A DNA stretch of 39,092 bases from Microcaldota archaeon (GTDB taxonomy: Archaea > Micrarchaeota > Micrarchaeia > Micrarchaeales > CABMGC01), in assembly GCA_021791075.1 (NCBI GenBank), contig JAJYXH010000075.1:1-39092 (forward strand), read 5' to 3'. The notes under the pieces were generated by a model that did not search any database, was not told the DNA's origin, and was given only the letters and a program-made list of their open reading frames with translations. Numbering within the stretch: position 1 is the first letter of the stretch; each line of letters opens with the position of its first letter. Of this stretch, positions 23,933 through 32,409 are shown in pieces. Position numbers and translations under genes: made by a program.

Positions 23933-24343
23933 ATGGCAGCTACAAGCGGCGGAAGCAGTGGAGTGTTTACTAGTGACCTGAGCACATCGGACTTTTGGAT
24001 GCTGCTCGACAAAGGCTACATGCCTGTCGGGCTTGTGCTGGGCAATTCTGTGTACAGCATGGGCGTCGTGGGCGGGTTGGGAAGCGCTGTGAAGGGAATG
24101 TCAAAGGGGGAGGTCCCGCAGATAACAGAGCTGATGTACAATGCCAGGGAGCTTGCACTGGGCAGGATGAAGGACGAGGCCGAGAAGCTCGGGGCAGATG
24201 GGGTCATCGAGGTCAAACTCAACGTGGTGCCGATGGGAAGCTGGATGGAGATAACCGCGATAGGCACCGCAATCAAGTTCGTCGGAATCAAGGGCGGCGG
24301 GTCTGGAAACAAGCCGACCATAGTGCTTCCTCTCGACAAGTGA
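23933..24343 (+). CDS. YbjQ/UPF0145 (DUF74, heavy-metal-binding-like) family protein
   Basis: This 136-aa cytosolic protein shows the family core NARELALGRMKDEAEKLGAD followed by GVIEVKL and EITAIGTAIKF. Family members form pentamer-like rings; the family name refers to a suggested metal-binding role that is not firmly established. The gene is followed after 4 nt by a membrane-protein gene, so the two are probably co-transcribed. Confidence 0.85.
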   Translation: MAATSGGSSGVFTSDLSTSDFWMLLDKGYMPVGLVLGNSVYSMGVVGGLGSAVKGMSKGEVPQITELMYNARELALGRMKDEAEKLGADGVIEVKLNVVPMGSWMEITAIGTAIKFVGIKGGGSGNKPTIVLPLDK

Positions 24344-24347
24344 CCGA

Positions 24348-25163
24348 ATGCCAATAACAAGGGGCGAGCGGGAGAAGTTACGCACACACACTTTTAGCGA
24401 AGACAAGAAGGGGGAGTTCAGCGCCACCCACATGGTGGCTCCGGAGATCCGCCCCGGCAACGCGCTCGCGCTATCCCTTGTCCTTCTGGCGTCCAACGCC
24501 CCTGTGTTTGCACTTAACATCCCCGGGAGCCTGATACTTGCCTTCTACATCGCCCTGGTCATTGGAGCGCACTCTATACTCTGGATATCCGTGTACAGCC
24601 TTGCGTTCTTCATCCTCTGGCTACTTGTTGCCGCCCCGCTCAGTGCGCTCTCTAAGGCAAGGCTTTCAGGCATGAAGGCATCAAACCCTGCCGGATCGAT
24701 GCTGATGTCACTTGCCTATCTGGAGCCGGTTGTAGTGATCTCGTATCTCGGTGTATTGATGATCGCCTTGCACAAGCTGTACACGATCAGTCTGTACTGG
24801 GCCGCATTCATCGTCCTTCTTGTCATAGCCACCGTGCTCTACATCGCGAACCTGAATGTGTCCATCGCGATCCAGCTCATGTACGGCAAGAGGATATACA
24901 GGAACACCGCGCTGAACAGGAGCTGGCTCTTCCTAAGCGGCCAGTCTCTGCGGATGATGCTGATAAACACTGCCGCATTCCTGCCGCTGATCGTTGCAAT
25001 CCTCGCCGGTGCACTCTTCGCGGGCACACTCCCGGCATGGTACCTGGTGCCTGTGCTCTTCGTGATCGCCGATCTCTGCACCTCGTGGTGGCAGGCGTGC
25101 ACGTCGCACGTCTATTCGGAGATATCCTCCAAGATAAAGCCTATGCAGTACTCAAGGCTTTAG
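24348..25163 (+). CDS. Hypothetical polytopic membrane protein
   Basis: This 271-aa protein has a polar N-terminal segment of about 35 residues and then six or seven hydrophobic helices (roughly 38-57, 62-80, 82-100, 118-142, 150-170, 205-230, 232-248). A WWQAC motif near the end is followed by a basic C-terminus. No transporter or enzyme signature is evident. Four nt separate it from the YbjQ-family gene, so the two may act together at the membrane. Confidence 0.65.
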   Translation: MPITRGEREKLRTHTFSEDKKGEFSATHMVAPEIRPGNALALSLVLLASNAPVFALNIPGSLILAFYIALVIGAHSILWISVYSLAFFILWLLVAAPLSALSKARLSGMKASNPAGSMLMSLAYLEPVVVISYLGVLMIALHKLYTISLYWAAFIVLLVIATVLYIANLNVSIAIQLMYGKRIYRNTALNRSWLFLSGQSLRMMLINTAAFLPLIVAILAGALFAGTLPAWYLVPVLFVIADLCTSWWQACTSHVYSEISSKIKPMQYSRL

Positions 25164-25333
25164 CGGCGTGAGCGGGAGTCGGCGAAGAAGGACTTCCCGG
25201 CAGGAAGCGGATTTATACCTGCGCTTTCCAACATGTGTCAGTCACACGGGTCCTCGTTGTCCGAGGTAAGATCAGTGCATGCCAGAACTACCGTCAACAT
25301 CGCGGTGCTCTCCCAGTCACCGCTTATCCTCAC

Positions 25334-25443
25334 CATGGCATACGCGCATCCAGTAACTCCGCTATCGATTGTCAATTCCTCCATTCCGGTGCCTGTCGGC
25401 ATAGTCAGCTACGGTCTATACAACGTCTCCAATGTCATCTGGA
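25334..25443 (+). pseudogene. 5' fragment of a thermopsin gene copy
   Basis: This stretch encodes PVTPLSIVNSSIPVPVGI then VSYGLYNVSN, almost the same as residues following the signal peptide of the intact thermopsin at 26125-27384. DNA similarity fades outside roughly 110 bp, the preceding region lacks a good signal peptide, and the downstream frame runs into unrelated sequence. It is a relic of a paralogue or a partial duplication. The rest of 25164-25554 holds no other gene that I can support. Confidence 0.75.
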
Positions 25444-25525
25444 CCGCATACAGGAAAGGCAGACACTCTGCCATATCTGATCCTGCAATGCGGCGCAGGA
25501 TCGTACGCTCAAGAGAACGATAGTA

Positions 25526-25535
25526 TTACATATAA
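25526..25535 (+). promoter_or_regulatory. Box A for the HTH-nucleotidyltransferase gene
   Basis: TACATATAAT is centred about 25 nt upstream of the ATG at 25555, the spacing of a leaderless promoter. It supports that start over upstream ones. Confidence 0.5.
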
Positions 25536-25554
25536 TACCAATGTACTCTATATT

Positions 25555-26076
25555 ATGTTACTGGACGAGTGGCGAAAGTTTAAGGGATTCGCAGTACTGG
25601 AGTACTTCCTCTGGAACGGCGAGAAGATCCACATCAAAGGTCTGGCAAGACTGTTGGAGATAAGCCCGAATACCGCCGCCGACGTATCTTCGACTCTACG
25701 AGAAGGAGGGATCCTGAACCGGGAAGAGGCGGGGAATATTGCGCTTTACGGCTCATCCGGCAATAGCACTGTTGCAGAACTTAAGAGGATGTACATATTG
25801 CTGAGAATATCCAAGTACGCCAAGTCGTTTGTGGAAGAGAACAAGAATATAAGTTCGTTGATACTCTATGGCGGCACGGCGAGGGGGGAATATGACAGGA
25901 ACAGCGATGTCGATCTGCTCGCAATATCCCAGAGCAAGAGTCCGGAGCCGAAGGGCATACGCGCAATGGAGGCCGGATTGGGCAGGGAGGTAAAGATCGA
26001 GGTGCTGGGTCTGGGCGAGCTGAGGAAGCTGGCTGACAAAAAGGACACACTTTATGTAAAACGATCTCTCAATTAA
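25555..26076 (+). CDS. HTH-nucleotidyltransferase (MNT-type) fusion protein
   Basis: This 173-aa protein has an N-terminal winged-helix region (about 1-75; KGLARLLEISPNTAADV) and a minimal nucleotidyltransferase domain. The active-site motif LYGGTARGEYDRNSDVDLL covers 104-122, with the GG pair and both metal-binding aspartates (D118, D120). MNT proteins often work with HEPN partners as antitoxins or as AMP-ylating regulators; fusions to an HTH occur in archaea. No HEPN gene is next to it here. The start at 25555 is set by a box A 25 nt upstream. The upstream part of the frame overlaps a thermopsin relic and is rejected. Confidence 0.82.
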   Translation: MLLDEWRKFKGFAVLEYFLWNGEKIHIKGLARLLEISPNTAADVSSTLREGGILNREEAGNIALYGSSGNSTVAELKRMYILLRISKYAKSFVEENKNISSLILYGGTARGEYDRNSDVDLLAISQSKSPEPKGIRAMEAGLGREVKIEVLGLGELRKLADKKDTLYVKRSLN

Positions 26077-26124
26077 AACTCACGTTACGTGCAAATGCTG
26101 CGGTCGAGTATAAAAGGCAATAAA

Positions 26125-27384
26125 ATGGATAGCAAGATAAAACAGGCACTATGTTTGATGTTCGTTCTCTCCCTCTTATCGCCAATAATACGTGTTTCAT
26201 CTGCCCAGCTTGTCACCCCCCTCTCCATCTTCAACTCCTCCATCCCTATGCCTGTGGGGATAGCCAGCTACGGTCTATACAACGTCTCCAATGCCACCGG
26301 GCCGTACAAGATCGAGACGAACGAGATCATCGGCTTCGCGAGGATCGACTCCATAAACGCGTACAACTCCAGTCCTCCGGCCAATACATCTGCGTACGGG
26401 GCAACGGTCCAGCTCAACGTGGTCATGAACGTCACCTCAGTCAGCGGGAACAGGTACTCGTACTGGATCCAGGACGTGATGGACGTGAACACCAGCAACA
26501 GGACATACGTCATAGGCGACAACGTCTGGAACTTCACCGGCGTGATATCGAACGTCACCAACGAGACCCTCAGCGGCGAGGGAAATGTCACCCCTCCATC
26601 GTCAAATGACCCGTTCTCGCTGAACTTCACCGCCGGATTCTACTCGGCCGGGTTCAACACCACATACAACCTGAACCCACCCACGTACTTCCTGCCTGTC
26701 ATAGAGGTCAGCGATCCCGGTCAGCATCCGCTTGCCAGGATAGGGTACATAGACAACAACAGGTACGTATTCTACGATAACGTCACGTTCAACATAACTG
26801 CCGCAAGCGCATACCTCCTCGTCACTCCATACTACCTGACCCCGGTACGGAACGCATCGTCAAATGCGACCGGCAATTACTACGACGCGGAGATGGTCCT
26901 GGGCGGGGAGGGCAGCGGTGCGATAGCGAGTTTCAACAATACCAATGCGACGCTGTGGATCGGGTATAACAACGGCAGCGCCATAGTTCCGTTCCCCTCG
27001 GTGGGCACGTTCGGCGTTGACACGGAAGAGGCTGCAGTGAACCTCACCACGTCTCAATCAGGAGGTAACGTCGCGGTAAAGAACGGTCCGCTTAACTACG
27101 GCCAGACGCTTTACCTGTCCGGCGTGCCGGCATTCCTGCAGCAGGCTACAACTCCGGCACAACCAACTACGACCGTTGCAACGAACTATACGACAACGCA
27201 AGCGACTACAATCCTGCCATCGGCATCGCAGAACCAGTCCAATGCCTCGACGTCAGTCGGGTCTCCAACTCCGCCTTCCGGAACAGGTGGTTCAGATTCG
27301 GCGATCGTCGCTGCCGTAGCAGTCATGGGGGTAGCAATCATCTACCTGATAATAAGGTCGATGCGGAGATCCGCAAAGGGCTGA
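26125..27384 (+). CDS. Thermopsin-family acid protease (peptidase A5), membrane-anchored
   Basis: The protein has 419 aa from ATG 26125 (MDSKIKQALCLMFVLSLL), giving a clean signal peptide ending near VSSAQ; two upstream starts only add a hydrophilic stretch. The exterior domain matches thermopsin: SIPMPVGIASYGLYN, then YKIETNEIIGFARI, then YGATVQLNVV and YSYWIQDVMDVNTSNR plus NVWNFTG. It has many N-glycosylation sites. A Thr/Ser-rich linker (about 345-385) leads to a C-terminal helix (IVAAVAVMGVAIIYLII) and basic stop-transfer, so the enzyme is held at the cell surface. Thermopsins are acid proteases typical of thermoacidophilic archaea and point to an acidic habitat. Confidence 0.9.
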   Translation: MDSKIKQALCLMFVLSLLSPIIRVSSAQLVTPLSIFNSSIPMPVGIASYGLYNVSNATGPYKIETNEIIGFARIDSINAYNSSPPANTSAYGATVQLNVVMNVTSVSGNRYSYWIQDVMDVNTSNRTYVIGDNVWNFTGVISNVTNETLSGEGNVTPPSSNDPFSLNFTAGFYSAGFNTTYNLNPPTYFLPVIEVSDPGQHPLARIGYIDNNRYVFYDNVTFNITAASAYLLVTPYYLTPVRNASSNATGNYYDAEMVLGGEGSGAIASFNNTNATLWIGYNNGSAIVPFPSVGTFGVDTEEAAVNLTTSQSGGNVAVKNGPLNYGQTLYLSGVPAFLQQATTPAQPTTTVATNYTTTQATTILPSASQNQSNASTSVGSPTPPSGTGGSDSAIVAAVAVMGVAIIYLIIRSMRRSAKG

Positions 27385-27445
27385 CCGTTCCGTCAGGGTT
27401 TTAATAGTTATTAGACAAAGTCTATCTGCTGAATAGTGATGATCG

Positions 27446-28906
27446 ATGGTCGACGACTTCAAGCTTGAGAAGCTCAAGAAGCTGAAGGGCAAGGGGATAA
27501 ACCCCTATCCCTACTCGTTCAAGGTCTCACACAAGTCTGTAGAAGTTATCGACGGATTTGCTTCCCTTGAGGGGAAGGAGGTCAGCGTTGCGGGAAGGAT
27601 GGTCAAGCGCAGGGGCATGGGAAAGCTGATCTTCATAGACCTTCTCGACGCCAGCGGCAAGTTACAGGTGCTCGCGCGCGATGACGCCACGGCAAAGGAG
27701 GCGATGGAGCTGATCGAGCTCACCGATGTAGGGGACATAGTCGGAGTGAGGGGAAACGTCATAAAGACAAAAAAGGGCGAGGTAACCGTAGAGGCAAAGG
27801 AGGTGACGATGCTTGCAAAGTCGCTGCTGAGCCTTCCGGAGAAGTACCACGGGCTGACTGACGTCGAGGCAAGGTACAGGAAGAGATATCTCGACCTTAT
27901 AATGAATCCCAAGGTAAGGGGCTTCCTCTCAACAAGGGCCACGATACTCAAGCATGTTAGGGACACTCTCGATTCAGCTGGATACATAGAGTTTGAGACC
28001 CCTGTGCTCCAGCCGACGTACGGAGGGGCGAACGCGAAGCCTTTCCTAACCGAATACAACGCGCTAGAGACGAAGGTCTTCCTGAGGATCTCGGACGAGC
28101 TCTACCTCAAGAGGCTGGTGGTCGGGGGGTTCGAGAGGGTCTACGAGGTCTCGAAGGACTTCAGGAACGAGGACATAGACTCGACGCACAACCCGGAGTT
28201 CACCCAGGTCGAGTTCTACGAGGCCTACAAGGACTACGAGGACTTCATGAAGTTCACCGAGCAGCTGCTCTCCGGACTGGCGAAGAAGCTCTTCGGGTCA
28301 TACAGGATAACGTACCAGGGCAAGGACCTCGACTTCACGCCCCCTTTCCGGAGGGTCTATTGGGTCGAGGAGCTCAAGAAGCTGGCTGGGATAGACATAA
28401 GCGAGATGGGCGACGAGCAGGCTGTAAAGATTGCGGAGAGGGAGCACCTCGACCTCAAGATAAAGAACGCGTACCACGTGGCCGACGGGCTTTTCGACAA
28501 GTACCTCAAGCCCGATCTCTGGCATCCGGCCTTCGTAGTCGACTATCCATCATACATGTGCCCTCTCACAAAGGACAAGCGCGGAAACCCGAGGCTGAGC
28601 GAGCGGTTCGAGCTCTTCATTGCGGGCAGGGAGCTCGGGAACTGTTATTCAGAGCTCACGGATCCGGTCGAGCAGAGAAGAAAGTTCGAGGCCCAGGACG
28701 CGGAGAGGAGGAGGGGGGACTACGAGGCGCCTCCGATCGACAGCGACTTCCTGGAGGCCGTCGAGTACGGCATGCCTCCAATGGCCGGCATGGGCCTTGC
28801 GATAGACAGGCTTGCGATGATAATGACCGACAATGTCTCGATCAAGGAAGTGATTCCATTCCCGGCCGTGAAGCCGGAACAGAAGAGAGAGTCAAAGGAG
28901 CAGTAG
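27446..28906 (+). CDS. lysS: Lysyl-tRNA synthetase, class II
   Basis: This 486-aa enzyme charges tRNA-Lys. An N-terminal OB-fold (about 45-125; VSVAGRMVKRRGMGKLIFID) binds the anticodon. The catalytic core follows with motif 1 (GYIEFETPVLQPTYGGANAK), motif 2 (FRNEDIDSTHNPEFTQVEFY) and motif 3 (GMGLAIDRLAM). GRELGNCYSELTDPVEQ is the lysine-pocket signature of LysS. Many archaea use class I LysRS instead, so the class II form is a taxonomic hint. Box A-like TTTTAATA lies about 45 nt upstream. Confidence 0.97.
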   Translation: MVDDFKLEKLKKLKGKGINPYPYSFKVSHKSVEVIDGFASLEGKEVSVAGRMVKRRGMGKLIFIDLLDASGKLQVLARDDATAKEAMELIELTDVGDIVGVRGNVIKTKKGEVTVEAKEVTMLAKSLLSLPEKYHGLTDVEARYRKRYLDLIMNPKVRGFLSTRATILKHVRDTLDSAGYIEFETPVLQPTYGGANAKPFLTEYNALETKVFLRISDELYLKRLVVGGFERVYEVSKDFRNEDIDSTHNPEFTQVEFYEAYKDYEDFMKFTEQLLSGLAKKLFGSYRITYQGKDLDFTPPFRRVYWVEELKKLAGIDISEMGDEQAVKIAEREHLDLKIKNAYHVADGLFDKYLKPDLWHPAFVVDYPSYMCPLTKDKRGNPRLSERFELFIAGRELGNCYSELTDPVEQRRKFEAQDAERRRGDYEAPPIDSDFLEAVEYGMPPMAGMGLAIDRLAMIMTDNVSIKEVIPFPAVKPEQKRESKEQ

Positions 28907-28912
28907 CACGAA

Positions 28913-29683
28913 TCACGAGTATGTGAAGACTACCCTTATATTCTCAACAACGGAGCTAGTGCCGCCGTATATATGCACCTGTTTGGCAGCAGGCGAGGCG
29001 CTCGCCGTGTTGAAGTAGACTCCCGGGTAGAAGTTCGAGCTGCTTACCGATATGTTCCTTGCCACGAGCGCGGCATTTCCTGCAAGCGACTGCGCCTGCA
29101 CGGTTGCGTTCGTAAGCGCGGCCTGGAGGGCCTCCTGCCTCAGGGCGGAGATCTGCGAATTGGAGAGCAACGTCTTTATGCTGTCTATCGACACATTCGG
29201 TATGTTGGCGAGGGCTGTAAGTGCCAAGCTGATATTGTCTATGCTCGGTATCGTTACGATTAGAGACTCTGTTGCACTATATCCTGTAGAGTTGCAAGGC
29301 GGGTAGATCGTTGTAACCTCATAATAATTCTGGCATGTGTTCTTCTGCAATGAATAATAATTGGTGGATATCATGCTCAGGTTCCCGCCAACGTACCTGT
29401 ATAAGGTCTTGTTCACCGCGGTTATGGTTGTTGCGAGCGATGCGGTAGCGGCCTGCGCCGTTGTCCCGTTTCCTGTTGCCGTCAGGTATATCTGGGCCTG
29501 GGTCGGAAGCGAGGTTGCGGATCCGGTGGCAGAGACTACGACCGTGTGTGTCGGCTGGACGACCGCGCTGTAATTCGGGCCAGGATAGGCGACAGGTCTC
29601 AGGAAGACTGCAGAGAATGCAACTGCGCCTATCACTATTATGGCTATCAGCGAGACGACTCCTAGAAGCATGTCAGATTTCAT
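28913..29683 (-). CDS. SIMPL-domain (DUF541) exported protein
   Basis: The protein has 256 aa from ATG 29683 (MKSDMLLGVV). An N-terminal membrane anchor (about 4-28) precedes a SIMPL domain that opens with VVVSATGSATSLPTQAQIYL and ends with ENIRVVFTY. Family members are oligomeric exported proteins of uncertain function, often stress-linked. The in-frame TTG seven codons upstream is less likely. It converges with lysS, with only 6 nt between the stops. Confidence 0.85.
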   Translation of the reverse strand: MKSDMLLGVVSLIAIIVIGAVAFSAVFLRPVAYPGPNYSAVVQPTHTVVVSATGSATSLPTQAQIYLTATGNGTTAQAATASLATTITAVNKTLYRYVGGNLSMISTNYYSLQKNTCQNYYEVTTIYPPCNSTGYSATESLIVTIPSIDNISLALTALANIPNVSIDSIKTLLSNSQISALRQEALQAALTNATVQAQSLAGNAALVARNISVSSSNFYPGVYFNTASASPAAKQVHIYGGTSSVVENIRVVFTYS

Positions 29684-29731
29684 CTCCTCACGATCTCTAT
29701 GCAATAAACGGCTTATTATTCCTTTCCGTGC

Positions 29732-30127
29732 TCATGCCTTGAGCTTCGAGGTGCAGAACGCGCACCTCGTCGCCTTCTCCGGTATCGCGGAGAGGCACTC
29801 CGGGCATGTCTTGGTCCCGGCAGGCATCTTCTTGCTGTCATAGAGCTTGTGCATCGGCCTCACTATCAGGAAGAAGACCACCGAGGCCATTATTATGAAG
29901 CTTATGAGCTGGTTTATGAAGAGACCTACCTGGAAGGCGCTCCCGTTTATGGTGTAGTTAAGTGCGGAGAAGTCGTAGTGTCCGGCAACGCCTATCAGCG
30001 GCGTTATTATATCTGAGACGAAGGCAGTTACAACGGAGTTGAACGCGACTCCCATGACCACCGCAACGGCCAGGTCGATCACATTTCCCTTGGTTATAAA
30101 GTCCCTAAACTCACTTGCTAAGCCCAA
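29732..30127 (-). CDS. mscL: Large-conductance mechanosensitive channel with C-terminal zinc ribbon
   Basis: This 131-aa channel releases solutes on hypo-osmotic shock. The canonical N-terminus (M)GLASEFRDFITKGNVIDLAV begins at a TTG (30125-30127) preceded six bases upstream by a perfect GGAGGT, so I take this start over the TTG 69 nt further out. Helix 1 (VIDLAVAVVMGVAFNSVV) and helix 2 (LFINQLISFIIMASVVFFLI) are intact. The C-terminus is not the usual charged helix but a CxxC...CxxC zinc ribbon (CPECLSAIPEKATRCAFC). Confidence 0.93.
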   Translation of the reverse strand: MGLASEFRDFITKGNVIDLAVAVVMGVAFNSVVTAFVSDIITPLIGVAGHYDFSALNYTINGSAFQVGLFINQLISFIIMASVVFFLIVRPMHKLYDSKKMPAGTKTCPECLSAIPEKATRCAFCTSKLKA

Positions 30128-30133
30128 ACTAAT

Positions 30134-30139
30134 ACCTCC
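30134..30139 (-). promoter_or_regulatory. Shine-Dalgarno GGAGGT deciding the mscL start
   Basis: GGAGGT on the minus strand lies six bases before the TTG at 30127. A full SD is notable here because many genes in the window look leaderless. Confidence 0.75.
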
Positions 30140-30196
30140 AAACCACGATGTAGCCAAGGCTGCGCTTCCAGCAAAACGCTTGTCATTATCTCCCAA

Positions 30197-30457
30197 TCAG
30201 CGCGTATCTCCCAGTCTGGATATTACAAGGATTGCATAGATGACTGCCGCGAAGAAGATGACATCGAGCACGAAGTTCGTGTAGTTAGGAAACCAGGGGA
30301 AGTACTGCGGCGCCAAGACCCTTCTCACGAGCCATGATGTAGGCCATCCGTACCACACGCCACCGACCAATCCTTCTGGGGTCGTGTTTATTAGTCCCGT
30401 AACCAACGTAGCAACTATTCCGCCACCAACCGATCCAACGGCTTTTGAGATTTTCAT
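30197..30457 (-). CDS. Small hypothetical membrane protein (86 aa)
   Basis: The protein has a hydrophobic stretch near the N-terminus (VGGGIVATLVTGLINTT), an aromatic middle (WYGWPTSWLVRR, YFPWFPNY) and a helix near the C-terminus (FVLDVIFFAAVIYAILVI). It lies 69 nt upstream of the mscL start on the same strand and may share its transcript. The family is not recognised. Confidence 0.65.
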   Translation of the reverse strand: MKISKAVGSVGGGIVATLVTGLINTTPEGLVGGVWYGWPTSWLVRRVLAPQYFPWFPNYTNFVLDVIFFAAVIYAILVISRLGDTR

Positions 30458-30521
30458 GATGCTAATGCGATGGTCGGATTTAAATATTTATGTGAAGGCC
30501 GCTCCATCCGTCCAATTGTGG

Positions 30522-31454
30522 CTACAGAAGGAAGCCGAGCACGAGAAGGGCGCCGAAGGCGATCGCGAAGCGCGAGCCCAGCTCCGCGGAGTTCGGTGGG
30601 GCCTTGCGCGGGGATGCCACTGCACCGATCAGCGAGCCGGCATACGGTATACTGGCGAGCGTCACGAGGGAGAAGAGCGGGATCACGCCGAGCGCCGAGA
30701 AGAGGATCACGGATGCGTAGGCCGCCACAGCCATAGACCGGAACAGAAGCTTCGCGCGGATCGGTCCGAGCCTCACCGGGAGCGTCGAGAGCCCCGCGTC
30801 GGAGTCCGATTTTATGTCGCGTATGTTGTTCGCGAGCAGTATCATCGATATCACAATTCCAACCGGAAGCGATGCGGCAAGCGCGGCGTACGAGAGCGTT
30901 CCAGCCTCGACAAAGTAGGCGCTGGCCGTGATTATGGGTCCGTACACGGCAAAGACGAGCAGCTCCCCGAGCCCTGTCGACTTGACATTCTCCCTTCCTG
31001 CTGTATAGAAGACGGCGGAGAGTATCCCGGCGAGCCCCGCCGCAAGGATCGGCATGCCCCTCAGCAGGAATATGTATGCGCCGCAGAGCGACGCAATTAC
31101 GATAAGGAGTATCGCCGCGGCAGCCAGTTTGGATTGGGTCGCGTTCCCGGAGATCAGCGGGTGCACCCTCCTCATCACCGCTATGTCCGTCCGCTTGTCG
31201 ACTCCATGCCTGAAGTCAAAGAGATCGTTGAGCATGTTGGCGGAGAAGTTGAGTGAGACCACTCCGCTGACCATCAGGACGTAGAAGAACGGGCTGAAGC
31301 CCGACGGGTAGAGCGCGGCTCCCACAGTGACCGGTATGACGCCTATCGGAAACGTCCAGAACTTGACTATCGAGGCCCATCTCCTGACGAGAGCGGCCGG
31401 ACCTGCTGTCCCACCTGGCGAGGGTCCGTTGCGTGTTGCCTTTCTTGATGGCAT
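30522..31454 (-). CDS. UbiA-superfamily prenyltransferase, MenA-like
   Basis: This 310-aa protein (ATG 31454; a TTG 39 nt upstream is possible) attaches a polyprenyl chain to an aromatic ring. The first Asp-rich motif is NDLFDFRHGVDKRTD and the second NNIRDIKSDSDAGLSTLPVR; the second, with its LPVRLG continuation, is the form seen in MenA (1,4-dihydroxy-2-naphthoate prenyltransferase). GELLVFAVYGPI also fits MenA. About eight helices are visible. A menaquinone-type product would give the Complex I of this window its acceptor; other UbiA roles, such as archaeol lipid synthesis, cannot be ruled out. Confidence 0.82.
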   Translation of the reverse strand: MPSRKATRNGPSPGGTAGPAALVRRWASIVKFWTFPIGVIPVTVGAALYPSGFSPFFYVLMVSGVVSLNFSANMLNDLFDFRHGVDKRTDIAVMRRVHPLISGNATQSKLAAAAILLIVIASLCGAYIFLLRGMPILAAGLAGILSAVFYTAGRENVKSTGLGELLVFAVYGPIITASAYFVEAGTLSYAALAASLPVGIVISMILLANNIRDIKSDSDAGLSTLPVRLGPIRAKLLFRSMAVAAYASVILFSALGVIPLFSLVTLASIPYAGSLIGAVASPRKAPPNSAELGSRFAIAFGALLVLGFLL

Positions 31455-31507
31455 AAGGATAATTCCCGATAGCGTGACTTGGCCAAGGGGCAAACCGTGC
31501 TAAAATG

Positions 31508-32350
31508 CTACTGCTTCCTGAGCGCTGCAGAGGTTCCCGTCCACCCGAGATAGAGCGATGCCGCAGAGACGATCAGGCCGACAAAGCCGATTATAGCTGA
31601 GACAAGATCCAAGCCTGTGCTACCTGCCCCGACAGATGTGTACAATGAGACAGCAGAAGAGAAGCCGTTCGCAAGGCTTATCAGCCCTCCTATAAAGAGG
31701 ATTACGATGCTGGCAAGCAGGAGATTCCCTGCGGTGTTGAGCGGCTTCTGCGAGACGTCAGACGAGAGCTTCTTGTAGAGCGTTGAGAGCTTCCATCCAA
31801 AAACAAGCTCGACGACCATGAGCAGGAAGGTGAAGATCAGTAGCATGCTGAAATACGCCTGCGCACCAGATCCCGCGCTTGCGGATCCTGCGCCTAATCC
31901 AGAGTAAGAGCCAATGAAAGAGCCGACGAACGAGGTCGCTACCGAGACTATCAGCGCAAGAACTACTACCGCTATGATCGCAACGAGTATTACCGAAAGG
32001 ATCACAAGCCACTTGAGCCACTTTGAGATGCCGGCGTATGCTGCGGAGTTCTTGAACTGGCTTCTCCTGAGGTCCCTGATTCCGAACATCAGGCTGAGTA
32101 ACGCATAGACCGAGAAGACAAGGAGCACGATCTCTATTATCACGAGAAGCGCTATCAAGATAAGAACCATCGAACCTGCGCCCTGCGCCGATTGCAGTGC
32201 AGCTCCGGCGATTGAAGAAGCGCTTCCTATCAGCGTAAACACTATGATCTCTGCTATTATCGTGAGTATTACAGCTACCAGCTGGTAGAAGAAGTACCTG
32301 TTGATGCTCCTTAGCCCCTCAACTCCCAAGTTCGTTACATTGGTTGCCAT
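31508..32350 (-). CDS. DUF973-like polytopic membrane protein
   Basis: This 280-aa protein has six hydrophobic segments. It opens with GVEGLRSINRYFFYQLVAVI, which resembles the start of archaeal DUF973 proteins (EGLxxLR then a hydrophobic helix), and has a Gly/Ser-rich loop (GSYSGLGAGSASAGSGAQAY) in the middle. No enzymatic motif is evident. The assignment to DUF973 is tentative. Confidence 0.55.
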   Translation of the reverse strand: MATNVTNLGVEGLRSINRYFFYQLVAVILTIIAEIIVFTLIGSASSIAGAALQSAQGAGSMVLILIALLVIIEIVLLVFSVYALLSLMFGIRDLRRSQFKNSAAYAGISKWLKWLVILSVILVAIIAVVVLALIVSVATSFVGSFIGSYSGLGAGSASAGSGAQAYFSMLLIFTFLLMVVELVFGWKLSTLYKKLSSDVSQKPLNTAGNLLLASIVILFIGGLISLANGFSSAVSLYTSVGAGSTGLDLVSAIIGFVGLIVSAASLYLGWTGTSAALRKQ

Positions 32351-32409
32351 GCAAACCCTTGAGAAGATATATTCGGTAAAGCTTATAAACTTTACAAGTC
32401 CGGCTCAGC

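Noticed and set aside
30384..31256. 290-codon plus-strand frame over the MenA-like gene
   Set aside because: It is antisense to a gene with both Asp-rich prenyltransferase motifs, and its composition is Arg/Glu/His-heavy.
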